Shown in pieces: positions 23,615 through 35,770 of a stretch of DNA of 48,610 nt; position 1 is the first letter of the stretch; every line of letters starts with the position of its first letter. Source of the DNA: Chalciporus piperatus (lineage: Eukaryota > Basidiomycota > Agaricomycetes > Boletales > Boletaceae). Below the pieces are notes generated by a model. That model did not search any database. It was not told where the DNA came from and was given only the letters and a program-made list of their open reading frames with translations. The stretch lies in assembly GCA_038093975.1 (NCBI GenBank), contig JBBPTG010000182.1, positions 1 through 48,610 on the forward strand, read 5' to 3'. Position numbers and translations under genes: made by a program.

Positions 23615-25870
23615 CTACTTGCCCCCACGCTTACGTTTTGACTTCCTGGTTCCCGAACCCTCCTCGCCTTCATCGACGTCCACAGCACGTTTTTTACCCT
23701 GAGCCTTTGCGCTCTTACCTCCCTTCTTGATCGGGATTGGCGTGAGTGGCTGGTCGAGTTCCGCGTCGCTCAAAGCTAACCTCGTATCGAGTTCATCGAC
23801 GTCCACGGCACGTTTTTTACCCTGAGCCTTTGCGCTCTTACCTCCCTTCTTGATCGGGATTGGCGTGAGTGGCTCGAGTTCCGTGTCGCTGACGACGGAA
23901 TCAATCAGATCCAAAGTATTCTGGGTAATAGCAGCTCGAGTCCTCGGAGTAATCACTGGCATCGACGCAGAGGTTGAGACTGCTGTCTCGTCGGCGACGA
24001 CTGGTGATGGAGAACGGGAACGTTGTGCCTCATGACGCGCAGGAGGTGTCGCGGTGAGACGATGTTGATCTAAAGGAGGTGATGTGTGACGCCCAGGTGA
24101 AGCAGGAGATTTGGAACGTAAAGCGGGAGGAGATGACACGTGGTAATGAGATGAGTGTGGAGGAGTTGGAATCGGTGCGTCCTGGTCAGCGTGAGCGCCG
24201 GATGATTCAGCTGAGGAGCCAGCAGCTTGACGTTTCGCTGCCATACGAGCGTTCATTTGTGCTCGCATTCTATCCAGCATGCTTATTTCCGCGGGCTCGG
24301 AGGATGAGGATGCAGTGCCAGAACCTTGTTTCTCGGCGAATCCGCGACCCTTCTCGTTGCCGAACAACTGCCTATACAAAACATCTCTAGCAACACATCA
24401 GAAACGAGAAAGTCACTCACAGATTCCACCATTTCAAGAGATCCTCCTTCCAATCAGTATCAACTGCGTTGCGGATGAATGTGACCACGTGGCGGTAAAG
24501 CTCAAGATAACTGAGGTTTCCTTCCTTCTCATTCCAAGCGGACATGGACGAGATTCCAAAGCGTGTCTAAAACATAAGAAGTAAGTTATAGTCTAAATAT
24601 AGCGTGAGCACGATTTACCTGGACACAAGCATACGCAATGTGCTCCGGTTCCACAGTGGTCATGTCGTGTAAGACCGCGTTGCACGACTTTGAGCCCTTC
24701 TTTGAGGCGGTACTGAGAGCGGATGTCGGCCCTATAAAGATATGGCGCGCAATCTACCCATCTCCGTGAGCAATGCCACTACAGATAGTACATAGAACGC
24801 ACCCGGACGAGCATATAGCCTCGGAATAGACCATCATCCATGTTGTTAGGATTGTAGTTGTCTCCGGGGTATTTCTCACCGCTCCAAAATACTGAGGGCA
24901 AGTTGTGTGCCCGCATGGGTATTTTCCCGCATTCCAACAGCTTTCGGGTCCTAGAACCCATTTACAGAAGCTTCGATTAGCAATGAAATACTGGAAGTGA
25001 TAGACTTACTCCTCGGGGTTCTCGTTATACTCCTTCAGTTTCTCCATTGGGCATATAAAGCGTGCAAGAACAGGGTGTTTCAGGCCCATCTCCTCGCGGC
25101 CGCTCAGATTAACGATTGGTGGGTCGAGTCCTGCCTTGCGAGGATCCGGGGCCGCATACCCTCCAATGTAACTCCTCAACTTCGTAGCATCAATGGATCT
25201 TGTGCCATGTATTGTCTCGTTCATCTATCAGTCGTTTTAGTGTTATATATAAGCGCATATATGCGCATATACTTTCAATAAGCTCACCTTTTGTGTAACA
25301 ATTGACAATTCCTTGGCGCGTTTGGGATTATTAATGAGCGGTATGAGAGCGGGTGCGACCTGGAGGATCTTGTGATACGTGTTGACATAATGCTTGCGTG
25401 ATTCGTCGTCACTATGATAGAGGATTTAGTTTCGTTTCCACAGAATGCAATTGCTCCTACTATTTCTTTAATCGTTCGCTACGAAGCCGCTCGGTAGCCT
25501 CATCTTCCTCAAGCGCACCGGTCTTCCTGGCTTCATCTTGTTCTATCATTTGCGCAATCTTGATCACCTTGTCGACGGAGCACCAAAGATCGATGCAACG
25601 TGCTATCGTACGTGCTGCAGAAACGATCTCCCCATCGACACTTGTTGAATCTTCGGTGGACCTACTTTGTGGGAGTATCGATCGTGATAAAAAAAGGCAT
25701 GAGACTTACTTTTTCTCGTTCGATGTCTTTCTCTTGTCCGAACCCTTACCGTCCTCCTTATCGCCCTTCTTGCTGCTCTTCTTATCCTTCTTGCGGTTCT
25801 TCTTGTGATCTTTCCTAGACTTGTCGACGGATGATTCCTCATCGGAGGAAGGGACGCGTAGCCTGGCCAT
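23615..25870 (-). CDS. DUF6698-like protein of unknown function
   Basis: About eight exons splice into one frame from the ATG at 25870-25868. The N terminus is Lys/Asp/Ser-rich with a run of short basic clusters. The middle matches the DUF6698 pattern known from mushroom-forming fungi: NMDDGLFRGYMLV, then RHIFIGPTSAL, then RFGISSMSAWNEKEGNLSY, then WKEDLLKWWNLQLFGNEKG. The C-terminal part is disordered and basic, with a duplicated KKGGKSAKAQGKKR that looks like a nuclear localisation signal. The family's function is unknown to me. The gene is divergent from the Plavaka transposase with 267 bp between starts, so it may be expressed with it or carried by the same element. No frame break is visible. 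Confidence 0.72.
23669..23887 (-). repeat. In-frame 123-bp-spaced repeat in the DUF6698-like gene
   Basis: Two near-identical stretches of about 90 bp start at 23669 and 23792. The spacing is 41 codons, so the frame is kept. Each encodes LTPIPIKKGGKSAKAQGKKR followed by AVDVDE. Confidence 0.85.
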
Positions 25871-26137
25871 GATGGTGCTGAGAGAACGCGTCGAAGGGCG
25901 AGAGCATGACACATTAGGGAAGATTATCTAATCTTTAGACTTGCTTTGGACTGCGTCGACTTGCTTCCAACCACAAGGTGCGTCTTGACTTGGATATCAT
26001 TAATCTTGAATCTGATGGTCATTCAGCAGGTAGTTTACTATACTTGTACCTTTTGTACCGCTTCTCGAAGCCAATATACAGTGTTTAAAGGCCTTGCACA
26101 ACGTCTAAGCCATGCCCCGACACATTTTCCGTCCAAT
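25871..26137. promoter_or_regulatory. Divergent upstream region of DUF6698-like and Plavaka genes
   Basis: Only 267 bp separate the two start codons, so the promoters must overlap or be shared. The Plavaka frame stays open upstream into this region, so an earlier start is possible. Confidence 0.5.
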
Positions 26138-29100
26138 ATGGACGATGATCTCTCATGCTTTGGCTGTCAGAAATCCTTCGAAACGCAAAAACGACTTCAT
26201 GCTCATGAGGCTATTTGCAAAGCAAAAAAACGACTTCAGCTAGACGTTTTGCACTCCCAGAAACACCTTTCCAAAACCAAACGAAGGCGTCGAAAGGCTG
26301 GTTCACTCAGTCGCCGCGGTTCACTTGTAAAAGTGGTTGCCCATTTGCGTGGATCGCGCTCGCCCTCCTTACAGCCTGTCATGCAACACTACACTGAGGA
26401 TATCTTTAACAACGATATGGATGTGGTATGTTTATCATTCTTTCATATGCTGTCATTAATACCTCACTTTGAACAGCCAGAGATCGAGGCTGGGCCATCT
26501 AATTATGCTGCCGAGCCCTCAGCTTCTCCGTCTCCTTCTCGCGATATCTCGCCTATCCTCGAGTCGATCCCAGTCATTTCTTCTCGTTCAGGACGGCAGA
26601 TTCGTCTTCCCGCACGTTATACCGACTATCTACCCTGCTCCGCAGTCCCGAAATCCCCATCGAGCCCTCCATCTCCCCCACCTGCTTTCCGCTCTGTCAG
26701 ATTCAAAACAGTGCGGGATGAAATGGGCATGTTTCGCGTATATCCCAGGTATCCTGGTGTCCCTCAGGCTCAATCTGAGGTTGATCTTGCAGCTGTCACC
26801 GATGCCCCTACGTTGCAGAACGTTCAGCCCGACTCAGAGACGATATCAGACATCTCTCCCGACACCCTCTACTCAGCCTTTAGTCATCCGACCGCGGGAC
26901 TTCTGATGGCTTGGCAGTATTCTGGCGGAACGACCAAATCGGCTGACGAACTCAATCGGTTGTGGACATATATTCAAGACCCTGTGTTCAATTCCAAAGT
27001 CGACACAACCTTCAGCCACGACCGGGAAAAAAAACGTATAGAAAAGTATCTTGCAGACTCGTCGAATCCTTTCAAGGCCACGCACGGATGGCAGCGCTCA
27101 TCTGTCAAGATCCCATTACCCCATGAGCGCATCAAATACATGTCAGAAGATGATCCGAATCTCCCTCAGCTAACAATCGATGGCGTCTATCACCGTGATA
27201 TCACGGACATCATTATCTCCATATTCCAGAGTCAAGTTTCATCGACATTTCATAACGTTCCGTACGAGGAATATTGGCAAATGTCTGACAATGACGAACC
27301 CATTCGTGTATTTGGTGAAGCTTACTCATCCCCTGCGTTCCTCGAAGCTTATAAATCCATTCATTCGCTCCCTCGTGAGCCTGGAGATGACCTAGAGCGT
27401 GTTGTTGCCCCTCTCATGATCTGGTCTGACGCCACGCACCTTGCCAATTTCGGCGACGCATCTCTCTGGCCGATCTACCTTTATCTTGGCAACCAGTCTA
27501 AATATACGCGCGGCAAGCCAACGGCAGATGCATGTCATCATGTCGCCTATATCCCTGGTGTATGTCATTCCATATTGTCACGACAAGCTACTCACTAAGT
27601 CTCACTTGCTCTGACAGCTGCCTGATAACTTTCAAGATGAGTACAGCAGGCACTATGGCGAGGCCTCATCAGGCGATGTCCATACTCACTGCAAGCGTGA
27701 GTTGATGCAGGCTATCTGGAAACTCCTCCTCAATGAGCGGTTTGTTGCTGCGTACAAGAATGGCATTGTGATCAAATTTTTTGATGGGGTCACACGTCGT
27801 GTATATTTTCGGTTCTTTTCTTACTCAGCTGATTATCCCGAGAAGTGAGTAATATTTAATGCCGGTGTTTGATGCCATCTGATTGGTCTAGAATTCTGCT
27901 TGCGTGTATCAAGTTCTTGGGGAAATGCCCCTGTCCCCGGTGTTTGGTCATGAAAGCCGACATTCCGGACATGGGCTCACTGGCTGACATGATCACCCGA
28001 TTGGATAACATTCGTATTAGCAACAAGGATTTGATGAACAAGGTTGCAAAAGCTCGCAAATCGATCTTCCGGCATGGTGCCAGTATCAGCGGGGTGCGTG
28101 TCAAGAATATACTAGATGATCAGTCGTTGGTCCCCACTCAGGTTAGTCATTCGACCATACCATTCTATTTGGCTAATCGTTTTAGAATGCCTTTACCGAG
28201 CGAGTTTCGGATGAGGCATTTAATTTTTTCTGCCTATTAGTCGTCGACCTCCTACATGAGTTTGAATTAGGTGTTTGGAAGGCAATATTTACACATTTGT
28301 TGCGTATTCTGTTTGCAGAGGGTGGTTCTTCGATCGAGGAGCTCAATTATAGGTACGTCATCTGATAATTGCCATCGTCATCAAGGCATAGATTTTTTTT
28401 CCAGGTACCGCAGAGTGTCTACATTTGGAAGGGGTACCATTCGTAAATTTTCCAAGAATGCATCAAGTATGAAACGTCTCGCAGCTCGAGACTTCGAAGA
28501 TCTTCTTCAGGTTGGTTTCCGTCTATATTCGTCGGTCGCACTTGTCCACTGACACCTGAATCCACAGTGCGCGATCCCTTGTTTCGAAGGGCTCCTTCCC
28601 GCTCCCCATAACAACATTGTACTCGACCTACTTTTTGACTTGGCAAGTTGGCACGGTTACGGCAAGCTCCGAGTTCACACACAGAAGACCCTGGCGTTCT
28701 TCGACATGGTGATCAAATCCCTTCGTTGTTCGGTGGCCAAGTTCCAAGAGGAGACCTGCAGCACATATGAAACAACTGAACTTCCTCAGGAAAGTGCTGC
28801 CCGTGGTCGTCGCACAGCCGCACGCATGGCAAAACAAGATCACCCCACCTCCTCGATAAATGTGAAGGCGAAGATCAAGCACTTGAACCTGATGACTTAT
28901 AAATATCACGCTCTCGCCGACTATCCAGATACAATTCGACAGTATGGAACGACGGACAACTATACGACTCAAACGGCAAGTTGATTTTTGCCTTTATACC
29001 TGTTCTGACACTCTTTATAGGGTGAACTTGAACACCGGCGACTGAAACGACGATATCCACGCTCCGGCAAAAAGAAGGTTTCCATGGTTTCCAGTATTGC

Positions 29101-30410
29101 GAATCAGGAAGCCATCGAAAGGTTCATTCAGAAAGTCAACGACGCCCGTCAAGCACTCAACCAACAGAATCAGCCGAAGCGGCGTGTCCGGACATCCCCC
29201 TCTGAGCACTACTACATCGCTGGGTCTTCCCGCGTGTCTGACAACCTCACCGCTTGGCTTGCGGAACGCCAGACAGACTCCGCATTTGATGTAAGATGTT
29301 TGGACTTCATATCCGAGTTCAATGGACTGACCAAAATTAGGATTTTCTCCCTCGTCTCCAGGATCACCTCTTGGCGCGTATCCTCGGTTTGGAATACACT
29401 GGCGACGAAAACGACTTCTCTGACGTAGACCGGCTTTCCATCAATATCAAGGATAACCGGATATATTTCCATAGCACTCTAGCAGTTAATTACACAACCT
29501 ACGATTTACGGCGCGAGCAAGATTCTATCAATCCGCTCGGTCGCTCGGACATAATGGTTTTATCACACGAGGACGAGAAGAATCATCCATATTGGTATGC
29601 TCGCGTCATTCATGTTTTCCACGTCTTTGTCCAAGCACGCGAGAACATGTACTCACCTTTCTCGCAACCAACTCGGATGAATGTCCTCTTCGTTCGTTGG
29701 TTTGGACGGGACACGAATTACCCATCGGGATGGAGCGAAAAGCGGTTGCATCGACTCCGATTTGTCGACCGCGACAACACCACAGCCGCATTCGGTTTCA
29801 TCGATCCCGATCATGTTGTCAGAGGGGTCCATCTTATTCCTGCATTCGCATTTGGTTCAACAGATGAACTGCTTGGTCACACGAAAGCCCGTGGCAAACC
29901 GGACGGTGCCCCAGAGAGACACGACTGGAACTACCACTATGTTAATATGTAAGCATTCTAGCTACTATGGCGGCTGCCGACACCTGATCCCGACCGCAAC
30001 TATTTAGGTTCGTGGACCGCGATATGTTTATGCGTTTCCGCGGTGGCGGGATTGGGCATAAAGCAACTTGGGACTGGAACACATTTTTGGAAAGGGATCA
30101 GGGCACGAGAACGAGCGGAGATGGTGACACGGAAGTGGATGGTGGCGACGTGCCAGTGGTGATAGAGGATGAGGATGAGGTGGACGAGAAAAATGCGGAT
30201 GTAGAGATAGAGGCAGATCCGGACGACTGGGACGAGGAGGAAGAGGATTGGGAGGACGATGAGCGGTTAGAGTGGAAAGAGGCTATGGAAGGCGGCGATG
30301 AAAGCGACGGTGACGTTGACGGAGATATAGAGGACTATGACGACGAGAACCCTCGTGAGTATGATGAAGAGGATGACATTTACGGTCATGAGGGATATGG
30401 GGCACTTTGA
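26138..30410 (+). CDS. Plavaka-type DNA transposase, apparently intact
   Basis: The chosen start encodes MDDDLSC and a C2HC zinc finger (C-x2-C-x12-H-x3-C). A disordered Ser/Pro region follows, then the core typical of Plavaka transposases: LMIWSDATHLANFG, IYLYLGNQSKYTRGKP, GVTRRVYFRFFSYSADYPEK, ILLACIKFLGKCPCPRC and DLLHEFELGVWKAI. The C terminus is a long acidic tail. Introns were placed at about 26428-26475, 27556-27616, 27845-27890, 28141-28185 and 28352-28404, with others after 28510. One intron, from 28976, uses GCAAGT. All exons join in frame without stops, so I infer a young or still mobile copy of the EnSpm/CACTA-like superfamily. Terminal inverted repeats were not identified. Confidence 0.85.
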
Positions 30411-30645
30411 TCAGAAATATAGACATTATATTGCAATACACATGAGGGTACAGTGTCTAGTCGATGAAAACATTCGGGACGCATGCTTTCTATTGAATGA
30501 AAATATACACCCTGAACTCTCTCTGATGACACGTATTGTCCTATTTTGGTCAGCCGGCGGTAACATACCGTGTTTGGGCATGTTATGATTCTGCTATTTT
30601 TGTGATGCAACAACACCACGCTGGAAGTTTGACTCACCAGACAAC
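30411..30645. other. 3' flank of the Plavaka gene
   Basis: This short AT-rich stretch contains no gene. It probably holds the transposase 3' UTR and may hold the right end of the element. Confidence 0.4.
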
Positions 30646-30790
30646 TCCACCGCTCTCAAGGTTTTTTTACTTATCATTCATCTCTTGTAGGCTGTGACTC
30701 ACTCCTACTTCCATCTAGACGCACGACCTTGGAGGTCTCGCAGGCCGATATTGACCATATCAACTGGTCGTGATTATCCCGACCAGACAA
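30646..30790 (+). pseudogene. Decayed copy of the 5' end of the WD40 gene
   Basis: The stretch aligns by eye with 33326-33490, the leader and first codons of the intact WD40 gene. Shared blocks include CATCTAGACGCACGACC and GATATTGACCATATCAACTG. The start ATG of the parent reads TTG here, and 24 bp after it (the codons for a few residues) are missing. The copy stops after about 30 codons and runs into the coatomer fragment. Confidence 0.75.
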
Positions 30791-30799
30791 CTTCTATTG

Positions 30800-32020
30800 C
30801 ACAGTTCAAGGGTACATTGTCGGGCCCATCCTCCGATTCATCCATAGACTTAAGGGTGTATGATGTCAATAGCCACAGCATCATGCCTCGTTCAACATCG
30901 GGATTCCGCCAACAACGCCAAGCTCATCGTCCTTGACAGACTGGATGCCCTTCGTTCAATGCACGGATCGGTCCTGGATGTTCTCATCATGGATGTGCTG
31001 CAGGGTGATCAGGCTTTCAGAGGCGGCAGCGAGCGTCGTACATGCGCTGAGGGACTTTTTCGGGGACTCCAACACCTCGTCTGCACTCGACGTCGTCGCT
31101 CTCGTTAGAGACGGGGTCGGAAAATTTTCGTCCCACCGACATCCAATCACGGAAAATTTAATGGGGACGCTCGGTTGCATCAAACGGAAGAGTATTCAGT
31201 GGGGTCCTCTGGATATTAGGCGACGGGCGAGCGATATCGAGGCAGCGATAGTGGACGTTTGGGGTGTTCTCGGGGAGATTCCGATTCTGGCAGCGGGACG
31301 AGGGAGGCGGAGGGGAATGGTGGCCCAGAAGGTGGTGAGCGGCGCCGTGCAGGCCATGTTCATCACGACCTCCGTCGTTCCGATTCTGGAAGCGGAGACG
31401 AGGGAGGCGCAGAAGAATGGTGGCGCTGAAGGTGGCGAAGAGGAGGTCTGGTCCTAGCAGGGGAAGACCAAAGGTACTGGCGGATGAAACCTACGCGACG
31501 AAAACGGCGTTCACGACGTCGGCGACCTCGTAGAGTTCAAGCACTGGTAAGTTGTATAGAGGAGGGTGGTGGCAAACGATTGATGTGTGCTCTCAGGGCT
31601 CATCCTCGGGGGCGATTTCTTCACCGGCGCGGTTCTTGCGGCTGCCCTGACAAAGCTCGTGCTCCGATACGACGAACAATGTGAGGATAGTGGGAGAGTC
31701 AATGCTCTCCGTGCAGAGGTAAGCCCGGTTCTCGTTGTGTTCATATGGACCAACTGACGCCGCCGTGCAGCCATGTTCATCATGACCTCCGTCGTCAGTC
31801 AAAGTTCGTCACGGTCCCGATCGACGAAGACTCCAACGAATGTATCCTGAGCTGCATCCAAACTCTGTGTGAGCGCATCGAGGTGAACGATATGTTCCTC
31901 AGAGATACCCGAAGATGCTGGGAACTCAAGAGGTGTGTCCGACTCTCGCTACCTCGACGACTCGACGACGATAGGGCTGACTCTTTCGCAGAAATGCGCT
32001 GTGGAGAAGGAGGCCGAGAT
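30800..32020 (+). pseudogene. Decayed copy of the middle part of coatomer beta
   Basis: The stretch aligns by eye with about 37494-38990 of the intact coatomer beta gene. It begins in the same intron region, contains [19 protein letters not shown], and continues through sequence equivalent to the AAETREAE and [12 protein letters not shown] regions. About 290 bp, corresponding to roughly 37700-37993, are missing, and frames are broken. Introns are still present (for example near 31720), so it arose by DNA duplication and not from an mRNA. A short stretch near 31335-31380 seems copied from later in the same fragment. Confidence 0.82.
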
Positions 32021-32086
32021 TAATACGAATATCGCGATCGGACCAGGAGCATTGAGCACACCAAGTGTGGGACCAGGGGGCCGAGG

Positions 32087-32698
32087 ATGCCGCGTTGTTC
32101 AGGTTTCGCGGAGAGAGAACGAGGCATACTGAGGGAGAGGGATGGCGAGATGCTCCAACCTGATCATGAAATCGGGGAGCGGGAGAGAGAGATACGAGAC
32201 CGCGGGCTTATTCCATGCGAATGGGAAGGGGAGTGTTCCGAACGTGGGATTTGGAGATGCCCAGCCGAGGGAAGAGGTACCGCGAATGGAAAAGAACCGC
32301 GGATGAAGAGGAACGAACGGGACAAATCGCAACCCCAGTCCATTTTCCCTACTCCCACCCATCGTCACTTGCATCATGGACACCTGCATCCACACACTCA
32401 CCGACTGCAGCAACACACTCCGCATCCTGCGCCGCATTCCCATCAACCACATCCGTCGCACGCGCACCAGGCACATGCACGCCAACACTCTCAACACCGG
32501 CACTCCCATCCTCACCAACATACTCAATGCCAGCATGCGACACTGCACAGACAGCCGCATCGCCATGTTGTGCCGCACCACCGTCATAAAGGGCACGTCA
32601 CCACAGACGCAGTCCTCTCTCCATTCCAAGGACCGGAACACGCTCTCAAGGAGAAACGGGAGAAGACAGCCGCGTTGAAGCTGAGGGTTAGTGTGTAA
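32087..32698 (+). other. His-rich open frame of doubtful coding status
   Basis: A 203-codon frame has an Arg/Glu-rich first half and a second half very rich in His, Pro and Gln. The other strand and another forward frame are also open over the same DNA, which points to a composition effect of CA-rich sequence. No domain is recognised. It may be a remnant of a regulator with a His-rich low-complexity region or not a gene at all. Confidence 0.2.
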
Positions 32699-33400
32699 TA
32701 CCCGTTTCGATCGCCACATGGTGCTGATAATGCCACGGTAGACTTCGGGTGTTTGTGTCGTCGAATGCGTCAACCAATGCCTCCGCGCATCACAACACCG
32801 CACTCGTGCAGTCAACCATGTTCTCGTCCTCGAACGGGCTGTGCACATGGATCCCACTGCCATGTCATCCAGGTCTATGCTCGCCTTGTGCCGTTACCAT
32901 CTACGCAAGTGAAAGAAGTACATAGTGCGAAATGTCAGGATGGTAAGGCAATCATCTATATCAATCTACGGGCGAGTTCCTGATAGGACGAAGGGGGGCG
33001 CTGCTGGTCGTTCGTGGACGTGGCAATAAGAATGTAGGAGGTACCGAGTGATGTCAGAATGCGATCTACTAGTTATGATCGTCGACCAAGGTCCTACTCT
33101 ACCTTGGTCGACATTTGTGGGCTAAATTGTGTGAACGTCAATGAGTCTGTTGAACAGCGATAAAGATGATACCGATATCCGAGTTCAGGCGAACGCACGA
33201 CTCCTCAAAACGTTGTCCGGTGTTCACACAGGTGACAGTGGACCCACTGACACCCACATTTGGGCGCGCGAGGGATGTCTTCAGTAACACGAGGCTGGTT
33301 TGAACCACTGAACAACACTCACCCGCTCATCCAGGTTTTTGTACTGATCATTTATCTCCTTGTCCATGGCTTATTCCTACCTCCATCTAGACGCACGACC
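32699..33400. other. Intergenic region upstream of the WD40 gene
   Basis: No gene is supported here. The last 75 bp are the part duplicated at 30646. A strong inverted repeat at 33081-33112 is listed separately. Confidence 0.5.
33081..33112. repeat. Perfect 12-bp inverted repeat with 8-nt loop
   Basis: The arms are GTCGACCAAGGT and ACCTTGGTCGAC with CCTACTCT between them. It could form a stable hairpin. It lies about 290 bp before the WD40 start. Confidence 0.8.
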
Positions 33401-35259
33401 ATGGAGGTCCCGCAGGAACAACCAATAGACATTACCCCCAGGCCGATATTGACCATATCAACTGGTCACAAGAGTGGCACCGACCGGATAAGGTCTATAG
33501 CATGGCTTCCTGGTGACCGTATCGTCACTTGCTCAGACGGTGGCACTGTGCGGATCTGGAATTCGACGGACGGGACACCAGTGGGTACTTCAATGGAGAA
33601 CAGGATGGCTGGCTCGGACATGGTGGCCACAAAAGATGGGAGGATCTTTGTATTTTCCCTGCGGGTGGAACATCTGGCAGTATGGAGCGTGGATACGCAG
33701 GAAGTGGTAGAGTCCAACGAACTCGATCCCTATGGTCCTGCTCGCCGGGTGGCCTTGTCCCCAAACGACGCACTCCTCGCCACTCAGCACAAGGAGTGTC
33801 TTGTCTTCTGGGAGATCGCGGGGGCTATGCAAGTCAAGCATTGCATCCAGCTCAAGAGTGCTCACAATGTCCACGTGCATGACCGGGGAATGTGTTTCTC
33901 TCCGGATAGCAGGCGATTCGCGGTATGCACCCACTTCGGATTTACTGTTCTCGATGTGGACACTGGCGAGATTATCCTTACGCTGGACAGTGTTGAGGAC
34001 AACGTCACTGTCGGCGACATCAGTGCTATCACGTGGTCACTTGATGGAGCTCGACTTTTCTGTGCCTACTACTCGACCAACGTGGCCTTGACAAGCAAAA
34101 TCCGTTGTTTCACATCTGACACAGGCGAGCCCGCTGGCGAGCCATGGCTTGTGGATAGCACTGGTCTTATGCATCTGTACCTTTCACCAGACGGCAAATG
34201 TCTCGCAAGTGCCAGCGATTGGACAACCACAATTCACTTTTGGGATGCCGAATCATGGAACCCGATTGGAGAGCTCTCCCATGAATCATCATCCGCGTAT
34301 GCAATTGCATTCTCGCCTTCAGGAGAGTTCCTTGCCTCTGTCGACAAGCGAGGAAGACTCCGCGTCTGGCGTGTCCCCTCGCGGAACGACAATGATCGAG
34401 AGGTACTACCATTCGCTCACGATCAGTTCCTTTACTCACCCCAATACTGTAGACCCTACATCCCCTCCTTGATGTGCGTTCCAGTGCTCTCTATACTTGC
34501 CGTTTCTGAACTTCTGTATCTATAGATGCCAGCAGTGATCTCACCTGACGCCAGCGGTCCTTCGACTATGCCTAACCTTGATTTATTTGATGTGAGTTTA
34601 GACACTACATTTCTCATTCCCGATGTCTCCCGCTGACGATCCCTAGATTCCCGAACGACGTCGACCCGCCCTCCAAGATCGCTTGCGAGCGAGAGACCTA
34701 AACTCATCCCGTGATGGTCCCCGTGTGCAGCAGCATAATTCAGGACTCCCAAGTTGGCGGTGGTGGAAACGAATACCTCGCCTCGTATTCACTCGAGTGA
34801 ACCCAATATATCCAGGATACGCGCCACCAGTAAGCTAACCACTCTCCCGCTCGTCACGAATTCTCAAGTTTGTCTCTCACACAGCGCACGTACGTCGCGT
34901 CAAGTCACAGCGTGAATCGTGGCACTCGGACGCCGCCCACTGCATCTGCAAATGATCCACCCCTCACGATCTTCGTTGAATCCTCTTCCGGAGAGGACAG
35001 CAGTGAGGGTTCAGCGCGCGATACTCCCGCAGCTGATGTTGAGGTCGGTCAAATTGGATGCTGTGGTTTCTTTGGGCGTCGACAACCTGAGCCTGGCGCG
35101 ACCACCGCTCGGGGACGACAGCCTGATGTTCCTCGGGCTGTCGATCGGACTTCGCGCGGTACTACTCGTCCACTTGACTCCGGCAACACACCCATCCCCG
35201 AACCTTCCCCCATCCCCCCCATCTCGCAGGACATTCTGGAGCTCTCTGCTGTTGTATGA
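33401..35259 (+). CDS. WD40 repeat protein, Agaricomycete type
   Basis: The start ATG encodes MEVPQEQPIDITPRPILTIS. The first exon (to 34402) encodes a run of WD40 blades; visible repeat ends include VRIWNSTDG, LAVWSVDT, LVFWEIAG, IHFWDAES and LRVWRVPS, preceded by FSPD/LSPDG-type strands. Introns 34403-34452, 34474-34528, 34593-34650 and 34830-34886 join to a Pro/Arg-rich and Ser-rich tail that ends at the stop at 35257. WD40 propellers are protein-interaction platforms; no partner can be inferred. There is no NACHT or other enzymatic domain in the part seen. Part of its 5' end is duplicated at 30646-30790. Confidence 0.75.
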
Positions 35260-35524
35260 TCGACAAATACACCCTGATGCTTGGCATACTAGTACAAATT
35301 CCCAATGGCTATTATGTATTACAAAAAGAATGGTACTCCGAGCTCTGACACAGAAGGCTGAGGGAAGAATATTAGTTCTGTCATCTCACGGAATGTTCGT
35401 GCGACGATCCACGTTTCGTTCGCATTGCCGGGACCATGAAAGCCGTCCTTGATGTTTCTCGATAGCAAAGTCTCATCGTCTGTGACCGAGTCGTTGCTGC
35501 GACGACGTACGACTCCGAGACGGT
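35260..35524. other. Intergenic, no gene seen
   Basis: This short stretch follows the WD40 stop. I see only its 3' flank and the start of the duplicated coatomer region. Confidence 0.4.
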
Positions 35525-35770
35525 ACGACAAGCACGACGATGAGTGTTACACTGACACCGTCGTATTAGATGACACTGCAGAGACCCTCTCTCCGCAAGA
35601 GCTCCGTTCAGCTCTCGAGAACTTGAAGGGTTCCGACTCCTGATGTCGATCAATCAGTACATCGTGCCCTCGAAACACAACCAACTCAAACAACTCCTCC
35701 ACTTCTATTGGGATTCTGGGAAGTGTGTCCAAAGTGCGACGAGAATGGAAGGTTGATCGAAGCAAGAGAA
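35525..35770 (+). pseudogene. Decayed copy of the N-terminal end of coatomer beta
   Basis: The stretch aligns by eye with 36417-36785 of the intact gene: the shared 5' flank ACGACAAGCACGACGATGA, then codons for [14 protein letters not shown], and a block equivalent to [20 protein letters not shown]. About 110 bp around the end of exon 1 and intron 1 are missing, and small insertions break the frame. It ends without the rest of the gene. Confidence 0.8.

Noticed and set aside
23026..30607. A 12-bp inverted match (CATCACAAAAAT at 23026-23037 and its complement at 30596-30607) as ends of the Plavaka element
   Set aside because: The match is AT-rich, does not extend on either side and is not flanked by a target-site duplication. 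Chance matches of this length are plausible in the searched flanks.
32099..32863. A 254-codon minus-strand open frame
   Set aside because: It lies opposite the His-rich frame in CA/GT-biased DNA, has a Met/Val/Arg composition without any domain, and probably stays open because of composition.
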